Below, one piece after another: positions 33,613 through 45,462 of a DNA stretch of 64,000 bases (position 1 is its first letter; each line of letters opens with the position of its first letter). A program made the position numbers and the translations under genes. This stretch comes from Hofstenia miamia (lineage: Eukaryota > Xenacoelomorpha > Acoela). A model generated the notes under the pieces. It was not told the DNA's origin and did not search any database. It was given only the letters and a program-made list of their open reading frames with translations. The stretch covers positions 637,330 to 701,329 of the forward strand of contig SCFE01000070.1 in the NCBI GenBank assembly GCA_004352715.1, read 5' to 3'.

Positions 33613-35200
33613 AAACGCAATTTAGAACAATTTGAACAAAATTTAGTTAAATTACTGCAATTTTGAATCGGATATGTGTGAATCGATGTCCCATTAACAT
33701 CTTTTAAATTTTCTTGACATTTCTAAAAAATTTCTTTGAGCATTTGTAGTATATCTAAAAGTGACTATTAAGTTACTTGACATTTTCTTTGGGATTTACA
33801 AAGGCATTTACAATGACTAACGCTCTATTTTGAGATGAAATTGACAAAAGAAAACAGAAATGTTATCTAAATATTTTTTGGCTTATAGTGTACCCTCAGG
33901 TGCGTAGAAACCGCAATTAAACATGCATTTTCATAAATTTATCAAAATTCCTCAGTGTAGGCATTTTAACATGCTATTACTATCCAACTCAACCCATATC
34001 CACAGATTTCTAAAAAAGCTGTACTTGAACCATACAAACAAAATTATTGCAGATTTTTTAATAATGATAAGCGCGCTTTTTTCTAGAATAAAGCAGGTTA
34101 ATGCTTTGAGCCGGCATAATCAACAAAGATCCTTAAAGTGCTCAAGGATTTAAAAAAGAACAATTTCAAGCGTTTATAGGTAGGTACCACGGCCTTTGAC
34201 TTTGCGCCTGGCACGCCTCAATGGGTTTGGGATATCCTTGCACATAATTATTTTTCAAAAATTCAGGATTCTCAAGGAAACATTTTTATTCTTTCCATCA
34301 ACTTCAACCCCAGCAACACGCTTTAATAGAAATTTTCAACGTTACATTAAAACATGTTCCACAGTAGACCAGCCCATGCTGATTAAGTTTATAAAAATTC
34401 GGTTTACGATATGTATACATTTAATTACAAAGTCAACTGACTTCTGAAATTTACCTTAGAAATTATAAATTCAAATATCACTCAAGATTTTTTGAAGCTG
34501 TCTGTTTTTACTCTTACCTTCAAAACGTTATTTTCAGTAAACAAGTAAAACTTAATGGGCATATATTTAACTCTTTTTTACAGTCTCGCACATTAATGAT
34601 TTATTGTACCCAGTTGGAGGAATTAGCCTGATTAATAATTTTATATACTGCTGAATGTTTTTCAGATTTTCTGTATTATAACATTTAAATCCCAAAAAAC
34701 TGAAAGTTAAAAATTTTTTCATTACTAAATACTTTCTTAGGTGGTAGAGAGTTCAAATCTAGTTCATTTATTAGAATTGGAACACAATTGTATTCCAATT
34801 GAACGTTGGAATTGGTAGAACCAAGCAAAATTCACAACTCATCGGATTTTAATTGGATTTTCATTTGAATAAGTTTATTAGGATTTTCAAAATAATTTTC
34901 ATAGAATTTAAATATTTGCTTAGGAATAGTACTCTGAACCATTCTTGTTGATATGGTGAAATGAGTCTTTTTTAACAACTGTCTGCTGTCAACGATAACA
35001 TATTTCAAATATACTTTTGCTGCTTTATGCATGTAGCGTGATTATATATTGTTTCTCTGAAATTTATGGATTAGGCTACACCTATTCATTATTATGGTTC
35101 TATTCATGGTCTACTATATTACCATAGAATGACATGATCTATGTCAAGTAGTTAGCACATATATATAAGCGTTAATGTTGTCCATCATTTGCACCTAATC
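33610..35200. other. intergenic, no gene seen
   Basis: The 76- and 83-codon plus frames (33923-34153, 34196-34447) have no recognisable content and are probably chance. Confidence 0.5.
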
Positions 35201-35376
35201 AGGGGCGTACGCAGCATTTTCTAACGGGGGGACAACATCGTCCTTGGCCAATGCGAAAATTTTTGAAAATATTGAGAAAATAGACCCTAAAACATGCATT
35301 TCACGATCCTAGATTTAAATTTTTCAATTTTTTACGAAAATTTTTTGATTTATCCAGTCAAAATCTAATTTTGAAA
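35201..35376 (+). repeat. MITE-like element starting CAGGGGCGTACGCAG, truncated
   Basis: Second copy of the family at 5296-5520. It starts CAGGGGCGTACGCAGCATTT and shares the GAAAATATTGAGAAA, GCATTTCACGATCCTAGA and CCAGTCAAAATCTAA words. It stops abruptly where the Tc1-C relic begins. Confidence 0.55.
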
Positions 35377-35379
35377 CCT

Positions 35380-36007
35380 GACGGGGACTTTCTTTCAGTG
35401 ATGAAAGTATTTTCGAGTGCCAGGATGCTCATAGAAGCAAAGTGTGGCAGATTCCAGGTGCAGTTCATCCAACTCGTCCAGTTGTAAAGCATCCAACTAA
35501 GGTTATGGTTTGGGGCATCGTCACATATAAAGGATCTGGACGACTTCATATCTGTGAGGGCATGATGACTGCACCAAAATACTTAGAAGTCATTCGGAAT
35601 AATGTCATCCCACAGATAGCCGACTGGTATGATACTCCTGAAGACTGTGTCTTCATGCATGATGGAGCACCATGCCACAAATCCAAGATGGTTCCCAGTT
35701 CTTAGAAAAGAATAGAATTAAAGTGTTTCCATGGCCTGGTAATAGCCCAGACCTCAACCCAATTGAGAATATTTGGGGTATTCTTAAAGCAAAATTGGCA
35801 AGGCATTCATATGTGACCAAGAATCAACTTACTGCTGCTATTCTTGAAGCATGGTATCATGATAAGAATTTCTTGGAGAAGATTAGGACTTTTATTGATA
35901 GCATGCCGGCCAGGATTCGAGCCGTGATACAAGCCAAAGGAGGACCTACGAAGTATTTGTATATTATCTTCAAGAGGATCGTCATGATAGTTTTACATAA
36001 TTTGTAA
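35380..36007 (+). pseudogene. Tc1 transposase catalytic domain with one frameshift
   Basis: The DDE catalytic domain is almost complete: FSDESIFECQD with the first Asp, VMVWGIVTYKGSGRLHI, then VFMHDGAPCH with the second Asp (near 35660). A -1/-2 shift between about 35690 and 35705 moves the frame to WPGNSPDLNPIENIWG with the Glu. Spacing from second Asp to Glu is about 34 residues, as in DD34E Tc1 elements. The C-terminus (MPARIRAVIQAKGGPTKY) is normal for the family and ends at 36007. Loss of the DNA-binding half and the frameshift make it inactive, but it is the best preserved of the three Tc1 relics. Confidence 0.9.
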
Positions 36008-36274
36008 ACTATATTTTGTAATTTTGTATCATGAAAAACTATCTTATTGTGAATTTCTATTACTTCCATTCAATACACATATATGTCTAGTCTATTGTAG
36101 TGATGTACTTTTATTGGCTCATCAGCTTGGGTACGTATCTTTTATTGCCTAAGATAAAACTCAATTATTATAACTAAATTTGTATGATTATGCATATTAA
36201 TAAGTTGTTGGTTTATGATATATCCAAGAAAAACCAAAAAATCATAGGTGGTCATAATAATTTGTCCCCTACTG
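35380..36274 (+). mobile_element. Tc1/mariner element (Tc1-C), 5' truncated
   Basis: Carries the catalytic half of a Tc1 transposase and a right TIR. Read on the minus strand from 36274 the TIR is CAGTAGGGGACAAATTATTA, with a TA target copy at 36275-36276. The left half (both helix-turn-helix motifs and left TIR) is gone at the junction with the MITE at 35376. Confidence 0.85.
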
Positions 36275-36670
36275 TATATATATATATATATATATATATG
36301 TTTGTAAATAGTAGTTTATATTTATTACCTTATATTTTTCAACCTTTTGGTTGCAATTAAGATGAAATAAATATCTCTCTCTCTCTAATGCATTTCCTTT
36401 CTAATACTATATTTCAATACGCTTTGAAAATTGTTTGTAGGGCATTTCACACATCATCATACACAGAATTCAACGAGTGTTTAACTCCCCTTTAGTGAAG
36501 GCATTAATTCACGCAATTGTTAACTCCATTTTAGAGTATCCTTTTTGTATCACTTCCCTAAGCATATTTGCCTATGGATCGATGTTTTCTGATCGAGATC
36601 CATGGAATTCTTATGGATCGATCCATGGGATTTGTACTGAACCATGGATAAAAAAATATAAGAAAATGAG
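36275..36670. other. (TA)n then GGATCGATCC-rich sequence
   Basis: TA repeat at 36275-36299; a short CT repeat near 36372. At 36570-36640 ATGGATCGAT and CCATGG words recur, and similar words reappear at 37110-37170. These look like TE subterminal repeats. Confidence 0.5.
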
Positions 36671-36715
36671 TAGGGCTTGGCGGTATGCCGTACCAGCTCT
36701 AATACCATAGTATTT
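36671..36715 (+). repeat. hAT-like end TAGGGCTTGGCGGTATGCCG
   Basis: The start TAGGGCTTGGCGGTATGCCG with an inner GTACC/GGTAT palindrome matches a common hAT terminus layout. No partner end found. Confidence 0.4.
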
Positions 36716-38378
36716 TCATTAGTAAAATGCCGCAATATTGATGAAAGAACAACACATGGTTGTACAATAAAATCATTGACTTTTTAGAATGTTCTAAATT
36801 TGAAGGAAGCCTTATTTGTAAAAAATGGAGAAGAACTCATTATTAGTACATTAACAGTGGCATTGGGTTTGTTAACAGCTACATAAAGTTTCTTAGATGA
36901 AATGGCAACTTTTATCAATTCAAATGATACCTAAAGATAAGTAAAATAGATAATTTTGGAGATTTACAAAATATCTTCATATGCAAAAATAATTTCGTTG
37001 GAATTCAAGTCGATATTAACGTCTGCTGCATCTAATTTGATGCAATTCTCAATAAATACCCAGTAGTAGACACTACTCTGGAACTAAAGTATATTTTGGA
37101 TACCCGAAACATCCCCGAGATCTATGGATGACATTTTCAGATTTAAATCCATTCCAGATCGATGGATCTGAGATTGTAATATCAAGCAAATTTCTTCCTG
37201 TGATTTCACATGCTATTTCTTTAATAGAGATCTAGTTGTTATTGTAAATAGTGGTTAAATAAAATACTTAACCATTTACAATTTTATTTGTTTACATTAA
37301 ATACTTTTGGATTAGTTAAGACGACATTGTTTTAAATGTGAACTATTTTTCATTGAAACTTTTATTAATAAATGTGCGGCTAATTAAAAAGTTTGGCATC
37401 CATTTCAGCTTGAAATAATATTCTAAGATGTCCGTTCCTTTACATTCAAGCACTGTATATTTGTTCGTTTCTTCTTTAATATCAAAGTTCCCATTCATCT
37501 TGCTAAAAAGCTTGGTCAAATCTTTTCAAGAAAACCATTACTTTTAATCGTTAAAGATATCTTTTAACTCTACTGTCTCAGAATTGGAATTGGACCGATT
37601 TTTAAAACCCAATGACGGCTACTGTAATTTAATTGTGGTCTTGCCTCTCAATCTGAATTAATCAGGGTATTTTCTAGGAACAATCACTAATCCAAATAAA
37701 TTACAAGATTTGAAATTAATTTTATATAAAATTTAGATTTTATGGCCAATAACTGCTTCAATATTTGCGACCACGGTTTTAACTATCACGTCTGCAGCTG
37801 GCCAAGGCCATAAATAATAATATGCTACCGGCTGAGACCAGCCAAAAATCTCCAGATGCAAAAACTAGTGAATATGCGATATAATTTAGAAACAAGTTGT
37901 TTAAAGATAAAATTTGCACATTACAATAAAATTGGAAGATTTGGCATTTATTTTAATGGGCTTCCACCATAATTTTCAGACAATATCAATGATCTGATGG
38001 GGGTGATGCATGGGTATGCACATCTCCATGCGCTTCCTTGGTTATGCCACTGGATAACCGATGTGGATAGTTCAATCTTGTAGTGCTATATACATGAATT
38101 CATATGAAAATATTTTTGTGAACTGACGTCACTTAAGTTAGCAGAATTATTCTTTTTCAATGTTGCTGATAAAATTATTAAACCCTTAATAAAATTCAAA
38201 AATAAGTTTAAATATTTCTTATTTTCCGAACACATTTAATCATAAACTGATTGCTATTTTTATGGGAATAACATCATATTGCAAATTTAGAATATGTATT
38301 TGGCTATGGGCATTAAGGGCATTGTGGATGATATTGTATTCATAATTAAGGAATTTTAACCTAGCTACCATCTATTTA

Positions 38379-38380
<2 letters not shown>
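36716..38380. other. intergenic, no gene seen
   Basis: AT-rich; no supported gene. TA repeats begin at about 38381. Confidence 0.5.
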
Positions 38381-38443
<63 letters not shown>

Positions 38444-39392
38444 NNNNNNNNNNNNNNNNNNNNNNNNNNNNNNNNNNNNNNNNNNNNNNNNNNNNNNNNN
38501 NNNNNNNNNNNNNNNNNNNNNNNNNNNNNNNNNNNNNNNNNNNNNNNNNNNNNNNNNNNNNNNNNNNNNNNNNNNNNNNNNNNNNNNNNNNNNNNNNNNN
38601 NNNNNNNNNNNNNNNNNNNNNNNNNNNNNNNNNNNNNNNNNNNNNNNNNNNNNNNNNNNNNNNNNNNNNNNNNNNNNNNNNNNNNNNNNNNNNNNNNNNN
38701 NNNNNNNNNNNNNNNNNNNNNNNNNNNNNNNNNNNNNNNNNNNNNNNNNNNNNNNNNNNNNNNNNNNNNNNNNNNNNNNNNNNNNNNNNNNNNNNNNNNN
38801 NNNNNNNNNNNNNNNNNNNNNNNNNNNNNNNNNNNNNNNNNNNNNNNNNNNNNNNNNNNNNNNNNNNNNNNNNNNNNNNNNNNNNNNNNNNNNNNNNNNN
38901 NNNNNNNNNNNNNNNNNNNNNNNNNNNNNNNNNNNNNNNNNNNNNNNNNNNNNNNNNNNNNNNNNNNNNNNNNNNNNNNNNNNNNNNNNNNNNNNNNNNN
39001 NNNNNNNNNNNNNNNNNNNNNNNNNNNNNNNNNNNNNNNNNNNNNNNNNNNNNNNNNNNNNNNNNNNNNNNNNNNNNNNNNNNNNNNNNNNNNNNNNNNN
39101 NNNNNNNNNNNNNNNNNNNNNNNNNNNNNNNNNNNNNNNNNNNNNNNNNNNNNNNNNNNNNNNNNNNNNNNNNNNNNNNNNNNNNNNNNNNNNNNNNNNN
39201 NNNNNNNNNNNNNNNNNNNNNNNNNNNNNNNNNNNNNNNNNNNNNNNNNNNNNNNNNNNNNNNNNNNNNNNNNNNNNNNNNNNNNNNNNNNNNNNNNNNN
39301 NNNNNNNNNNNNNNNNNNNNNNNNNNNNNNNNNNNNNNNNNNNNNNNNNNNNNNNNNNNNNNNNNNNNNNNNNNNNNNNNNNNNNNNNNNNN
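38381..39392. other. (TA)n tract and assembly gap of 949 N
   Basis: About 60 bp of TA repeats (38381-38443) lead into N at 38444-39392. Confidence 0.98.
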
Positions 39393-39810
39393 AGTAAGAA
39401 GGGTGGCACTATTTACCATGAGGTTATTAAAAATATTTCTGGCTACTGATTGCTCTTATTCTAATGCAGTTCATCAGTGTGGAAAGTATGTTGAGGCGTG
39501 GAGTTAAATTTAAGTTTGTGGATATTTTTGTGGGGACTTGTGAGTGAGAAATTTTTTAGCCAGTTTATGGTTGTAAAAAATGCTGTAAACTTGTATCAAT
39601 AACGAATGCTGTTTTGATTAATAATAATAATTCTTAAGAAAAAAATGAATTTCATATTCAGCTATGTTAGTATCTTCACAATTAACACTAAGCCTAAAAT
39701 CAATGCTGATAAGAATTTAGTTGATCAAGCAAATATTATTTGAAATTCATTAATATGAGAAATGTCCTATAAATGAAAGTTTTTAGTAACTATGACTTAT
39801 CTTAACTATT

Positions 39811-39845
<35 letters not shown>

Positions 39846-40357
39846 GTGTATTTTCCAATGATGTTATCCTGATCTTTTTCTAATGATGAATGCAGAAGCA
39901 ACTGATAGAGAAAATCTTTTAAGGCAAACACTACATTTATTTTTGAAATTTTTTGTAATGAGATTTGCAATTATGCTTATATTGAATTTTTCATTGTGCG
40001 CATACGTTGAGTATCATGTCCAAGCACGAAAGTATTTCACATTTGAAAATGGACTAAATTAGATTCCCACATTTGAATATTTTTATGAATTCCCTGTTCG
40101 GAATAGTGAGTTATTGTTTTTTTCAAGAATACATTTTATGAAATTAGTCATTCATTTGAATTGGTCTTGATATTTGCATGAATATTATTTCTAAGCTAAA
40201 AATACATTCTAATACTTTAATATTGTTATATTTTTAATAAATTAATTGTTTGTCTTTTAAACAAGGATATTTCTTTACTTTAATGTATATTGCAGCAAGA
40301 TCTCGTACTTTAGCTTACAATATATGTGCAAAGAGTACATTAAAATTGGATATATAT
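39393..40357. other. intergenic between two gaps, no gene seen
   Basis: Includes a (TA)n tract near 39810-39843; ends in ATATAT at the next gap. Confidence 0.5.
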
Positions 40358-41357
40358 NNNNNNNNNNNNNNNNNNNNNNNNNNNNNNNNNNNNNNNNNNN
40401 NNNNNNNNNNNNNNNNNNNNNNNNNNNNNNNNNNNNNNNNNNNNNNNNNNNNNNNNNNNNNNNNNNNNNNNNNNNNNNNNNNNNNNNNNNNNNNNNNNNN
40501 NNNNNNNNNNNNNNNNNNNNNNNNNNNNNNNNNNNNNNNNNNNNNNNNNNNNNNNNNNNNNNNNNNNNNNNNNNNNNNNNNNNNNNNNNNNNNNNNNNNN
40601 NNNNNNNNNNNNNNNNNNNNNNNNNNNNNNNNNNNNNNNNNNNNNNNNNNNNNNNNNNNNNNNNNNNNNNNNNNNNNNNNNNNNNNNNNNNNNNNNNNNN
40701 NNNNNNNNNNNNNNNNNNNNNNNNNNNNNNNNNNNNNNNNNNNNNNNNNNNNNNNNNNNNNNNNNNNNNNNNNNNNNNNNNNNNNNNNNNNNNNNNNNNN
40801 NNNNNNNNNNNNNNNNNNNNNNNNNNNNNNNNNNNNNNNNNNNNNNNNNNNNNNNNNNNNNNNNNNNNNNNNNNNNNNNNNNNNNNNNNNNNNNNNNNNN
40901 NNNNNNNNNNNNNNNNNNNNNNNNNNNNNNNNNNNNNNNNNNNNNNNNNNNNNNNNNNNNNNNNNNNNNNNNNNNNNNNNNNNNNNNNNNNNNNNNNNNN
41001 NNNNNNNNNNNNNNNNNNNNNNNNNNNNNNNNNNNNNNNNNNNNNNNNNNNNNNNNNNNNNNNNNNNNNNNNNNNNNNNNNNNNNNNNNNNNNNNNNNNN
41101 NNNNNNNNNNNNNNNNNNNNNNNNNNNNNNNNNNNNNNNNNNNNNNNNNNNNNNNNNNNNNNNNNNNNNNNNNNNNNNNNNNNNNNNNNNNNNNNNNNNN
41201 NNNNNNNNNNNNNNNNNNNNNNNNNNNNNNNNNNNNNNNNNNNNNNNNNNNNNNNNNNNNNNNNNNNNNNNNNNNNNNNNNNNNNNNNNNNNNNNNNNNN
41301 NNNNNNNNNNNNNNNNNNNNNNNNNNNNNNNNNNNNNNNNNNNNNNNNNNNNNNNNN
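40358..41357. other. assembly gap, 1000 N
   Basis: Default-size gap; right edge equals the right edge of the gap at 22263-23262. Confidence 0.99.
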
Positions 41358-41810
41358 AATACAACAACACGCAACGTAAGCGGGATAACCACTTGACCAA
41401 TGAACATGATCTATTAATTGAGCAGCGGTACCTTTAAAGTGATCAGCGCCATTCAAGTTAATTTCTGGTGAAATCATATGTATGATATAATAATGTATTT
41501 AAATCTGTTAAATTATCATAGTTTTTAACAGTTCTGTTTAAAAAAAATAAGCATTTAACAGTTTTTATATTTAACGGATCTGTTAGATTAAATATCTTTA
41601 CTTTTCCTCATTTGGTTTAACATGTATTTCTGTGGTACATTTACATAGCGTTATATCAAGTTTAGTCTAAGGCGAAGAATACGTCTAAATATAATTGAAA
41701 CTCTTCTGAAAATCACGAGTTAAGTGTCCAACTCGACTCAAACTCGAAACAAACCTGTTTGAAAAATTTTTAATTTCATGTTATTTGTGTAAATGTCAAA
41801 TTCATATGAT

Positions 41811-41819
41811 TATATAAAG
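41811..41819 (+). promoter_or_regulatory. TATA box of peptide gene copy 2
   Basis: TATATAAAG, identical in sequence and position (185 bp before the ATG) to the copy-1 box. Confidence 0.5.
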
Positions 41820-41995
41820 CGCATGGTTATTATTTTCTTGTGGCTATAAAATTAAAAAATTCTTTAAATATTTGTAGGAAATTAAAACGTGGGAAATATA
41901 AAATAACTATAATCCAAAGCATATAGATCGGAGTTCAACTACTCCAACCACAACAAAGAAAGAATTCTAGAGAAAGAAAACAACGTAGTTCTTAA

Positions 41996-42145
41996 ATGAA
42001 ATATAGTACAATTCTGATTTACTTAGTTGCTATCTTTTTGATGACCTCCGCCATGGCTACTGGTTTGGACGATGATATTGTTGAAGCGAATGTGAAGCGG
42101 GCAAAGAAAAGAGGAATACATCCTCAAAATTATCATAGACATTAA
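41996..42145 (+). CDS. short secreted peptide precursor, copy 2
   Basis: Encodes 49 residues with the same plan as the gene at 23901: signal peptide 1-21, acidic spacer, KR at 34-35, KKR at 37-39, C-terminal decapeptide. Two residues differ: Ile29 is Val, and Asn48 in the decapeptide is Arg (GIHPQNYHRH), the latter needing two base changes in one codon. All three base differences alter the protein and none is silent, while the preceding 555 bp show no difference. The start is fixed by the TAA immediately upstream. Being a second copy with an intact frame argues that the peptide is genuinely coding. If the two blocks are alleles misplaced as paralogues, these would be allelic variants instead. 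Confidence 0.75.
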   Translation: MKYSTILIYLVAIFLMTSAMATGLDDDIVEANVKRAKKRGIHPQNYHRH

Positions 42146-42865
42146 TATAGTAATTACTTTGTAAATTTATTTTTCGTCCAGTTTTTTAGCAATTTAATCC
42201 AAGTCTTTAGAAAATTCGGAAATTCTGGAATATCGACACATCTATGTGTAAATGCGCTCTCCAGCTTTAGTTAATATTGTGATAAAATAGTTCATTTGCC
42301 TAAAGCAAATGAAAATATTAAATTATTAACTATAATATTCACTATTATATTTGTATCAATGCTTGAGGTGGGCAACAGCTTTTGTCAATGAAATGGAATG
42401 CCTATTAAATAGTAGTAATGAAGTGAAAAGACTCGTTTGCTATCGTTGAAGGGTTTTTGTATTTGAACATTTGCTCATTTTTTTACTAGAGCTTTGTAAA
42501 TATAGATAAAGTCATATTTATCATGATTGGCCTAAATCTACATTTTTAGAAAAACCCACTATTGATATTAGAAAATTCATTAATAATTGTTGATCGTCAT
42601 CTTCATGATTAATCCGTCAAAGACTACATATATCGCTTATTATGATCACATCCAAATACAATAGATACAGATCAATCGTGTCCAGACAAATTCATATACT
42701 TTGATTGTATTTAAGAAAATTATAATTTATACATTAGGTAAACATACAGTATAATGGTGACTGAACAAATGTAGTATCAAGTACAATTGCTGTTTCTTAT
42801 TAAATGACAGTGTATAAGTATATTGCGTCCACGTTGACATTTGTATAGAAACATTGATCGGATAG

Positions 42866-42943
42866 CAGAGATGGGCATCGGGTACACAACGTACACGAAC
42901 CGACGTCAGGTATCCGGTCGATTCGGGTCGAGTTTGCGTACAA
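42866..42943. repeat. hAT-like end CAGAGATGGGCATCGGGTAC, copy 2
   Basis: Same end as at 24766; cut off by the gap. Confidence 0.45.
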
Positions 42944-43943
42944 NNNNNNNNNNNNNNNNNNNNNNNNNNNNNNNNNNNNNNNNNNNNNNNNNNNNNNNNN
43001 NNNNNNNNNNNNNNNNNNNNNNNNNNNNNNNNNNNNNNNNNNNNNNNNNNNNNNNNNNNNNNNNNNNNNNNNNNNNNNNNNNNNNNNNNNNNNNNNNNNN
43101 NNNNNNNNNNNNNNNNNNNNNNNNNNNNNNNNNNNNNNNNNNNNNNNNNNNNNNNNNNNNNNNNNNNNNNNNNNNNNNNNNNNNNNNNNNNNNNNNNNNN
43201 NNNNNNNNNNNNNNNNNNNNNNNNNNNNNNNNNNNNNNNNNNNNNNNNNNNNNNNNNNNNNNNNNNNNNNNNNNNNNNNNNNNNNNNNNNNNNNNNNNNN
43301 NNNNNNNNNNNNNNNNNNNNNNNNNNNNNNNNNNNNNNNNNNNNNNNNNNNNNNNNNNNNNNNNNNNNNNNNNNNNNNNNNNNNNNNNNNNNNNNNNNNN
43401 NNNNNNNNNNNNNNNNNNNNNNNNNNNNNNNNNNNNNNNNNNNNNNNNNNNNNNNNNNNNNNNNNNNNNNNNNNNNNNNNNNNNNNNNNNNNNNNNNNNN
43501 NNNNNNNNNNNNNNNNNNNNNNNNNNNNNNNNNNNNNNNNNNNNNNNNNNNNNNNNNNNNNNNNNNNNNNNNNNNNNNNNNNNNNNNNNNNNNNNNNNNN
43601 NNNNNNNNNNNNNNNNNNNNNNNNNNNNNNNNNNNNNNNNNNNNNNNNNNNNNNNNNNNNNNNNNNNNNNNNNNNNNNNNNNNNNNNNNNNNNNNNNNNN
43701 NNNNNNNNNNNNNNNNNNNNNNNNNNNNNNNNNNNNNNNNNNNNNNNNNNNNNNNNNNNNNNNNNNNNNNNNNNNNNNNNNNNNNNNNNNNNNNNNNNNN
43801 NNNNNNNNNNNNNNNNNNNNNNNNNNNNNNNNNNNNNNNNNNNNNNNNNNNNNNNNNNNNNNNNNNNNNNNNNNNNNNNNNNNNNNNNNNNNNNNNNNNN
43901 NNNNNNNNNNNNNNNNNNNNNNNNNNNNNNNNNNNNNNNNNNN
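42944..43943. other. assembly gap, 1000 N
   Basis: Default-size gap. Confidence 0.99.
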
Positions 43944-43950
43944 GGCCAGT

Positions 43951-44033
43951 CGTACACTGCCGTTAAGGTAACCTTAACTTAAGCCGTTACCTTAACGGTA
44001 ACCTTAACTTAAGCCTTAACGGCAGTGTGCGAC
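43951..44033. repeat. fold-back element end with nested TTAAGG palindromes
   Basis: GTCGTACACTGCCGTTAAGG on the left is the reverse complement, with one or two changes, of CCTTAACGGCAGTGTGCGAC on the right (about 44012-44031). Between them CCTTAACTTAAG and CGTTACCTTAACGG repeat. The whole 83 bp can fold on itself. It is probably a MITE remnant. Confidence 0.65.
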
Positions 44034-44136
44034 GGTATTTCTTAAGTTAAGGTTTGTAAATAATCTCTCTCCATTAAGTTAAGCAGAAGATAATCATCAA
44101 CTTTAAACTATTTGAGATTGCCAAGTGCAGTCTAAT

Positions 44137-45031
44137 TAAATCGAACTGGACCAATTATGAAAACGCCAAGCATGTAATTAAAAAACCTCTTAAATCAAAT
44201 TATGACTCTAGGGTTAAAGATTATTTTAAAAAATTAAAAAAATCTAGTCAAAAATGGAATTTTTTAAACAGAAGCATTGGAAAATCTAAAGGTTTAAATA
44301 TAAACTTTGAAGGGTTACGTGATGATAACATTATATGCAGGGATAAACGCAAAATTGCAAATGTATTAAACAAAAATTTTGAAAACATGGGTAAGTTTGA
44401 ATTTAAATCAATCGGAAAAAAATTTCTTCTAACACTAAAATTGATTGTAACGTNTAAATCGAGCTGGACCAATTATGACAACGCCAAGCATGTAATTAAA
44501 AAACTTCGTAAATCAAATTATGACTCTAGGGTTAAAGATTATTTTAAAAAATTTAAAAAATCTAGTCAAAAATGGAATTTTTTAAACAGAAGCATTGGAA
44601 AATCTAAAGGTTTAAATATAAACATTGAAGGGTTACGTGATGATAACATGATATGCAGGGATAAACGCAAAATTGCAAATGTATTAAACAAAAATTTTTA
44701 AAACATGGGTAAGTTTGAATTTAAATCAATCGGAAAAAAAATTTCTTCTAACACTAAAATTGATTGTAACGTTAAAACTGAATTTCCCTTCAGCTTAATT
44801 TCATATTACGATTTAAGAAAAGAAGTTCTTAAACTTGATGAAAACAAGTCATGCGGTACTAGTCACTTGCCATATTGGATAATTAAAAAGTATTTTAATA
44901 TATTTGGCGAATATCTTCTTTTAGCATTTAATCAATGTATTATCGACAATCAATTTCCAGATATTTTGAAAAATTCTGATATTTCACTACTATACAAAAA
45001 AGGCGACCCATTAGATCCCTTAGGCGATTAA
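44137..45031 (+). mobile_element. LINE (jockey/CR1-like) ORF2 fragment, RT N-terminal part
   Basis: Plus-strand text reads like a LINE between the endonuclease and RT palm: KSSQKWNFLNRSIGKSKGL (44530-44610), ICRDKRKIANVLNKNF, LRKEVLKLDENKSCGTSHLP, then AFNQCIIDNQFPDILKNSDI and LLYKKGD where RPIS would follow. A TAA at 45029-45031 ends it before the palm. A stop near 44699 and a run of A cause a frame break. The first 317 bp (44137-44453) duplicate 44455-44771 across a single N at 44454. The clade resembles the relic at 13.4-14.9 kb. Confidence 0.75.
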
Positions 45032-45312
45032 GCTCAATCAACAACAGTACCGTAAACACATTAGATAAAGCCAGGTACTTTTTTAATTTTCACTAAATAG
45101 GTCGCATCAGGATGCAAAACACGGCTTGCAATATTTTTACTTTATTAGAACTAAATCGGCAAGCGGGCCATATATTTTGAACCACGAACCAACCCGGCCC
45201 GCATACAATTGGCACATAATATGTTGACACGCGACCCTACAGATGGCATTACCCCAACATACTTCAAGACATACCAAAAAAATTCTTCAGAGAAAAAATC
45301 TGCAAATTTTGA

Positions 45313-45462
45313 AGTGGCCTGCCAACTCCTGACCCTTCCTCTGTGAGAAAATGTTTTGGGGATGTAAAAAAGCAAAGACCGGAAAAGTATGCAAAAGTAA
45401 ATCAATATTTGCTGAAGTACAAGTATCCCGAGAATGCAGACGAATTTGATGGACTCAATTAA
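45313..45462 (+). pseudogene. short coding-like fragment of unknown origin
   Basis: A 49-codon open stretch between stops reads SGLPTPDPSSVRKCFGDVKK then QRPEKYAKVNQYLLKYKYPE. The charged, coding-like composition contrasts with the flanks. The opposite-strand 143-codon ORF (45151-45582) overlaps it and I judge it a shadow, though the reverse is possible. No family recognised. Confidence 0.2.

Larger units (their letters stand above)
41358..42865 (+). repeat. duplicated block carrying the peptide gene, copy 2
   Basis: Counterpart of 23263-24765. Near the left edge it differs by two bases (GGTACC for GGCACC; GATCAGC for GATCCGC). It is then identical by eye to the ATG. It has a 5-bp insertion (CAGTA) near 42747 and scattered changes after that, and runs into a 1000-N gap. 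Confidence 0.9.
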
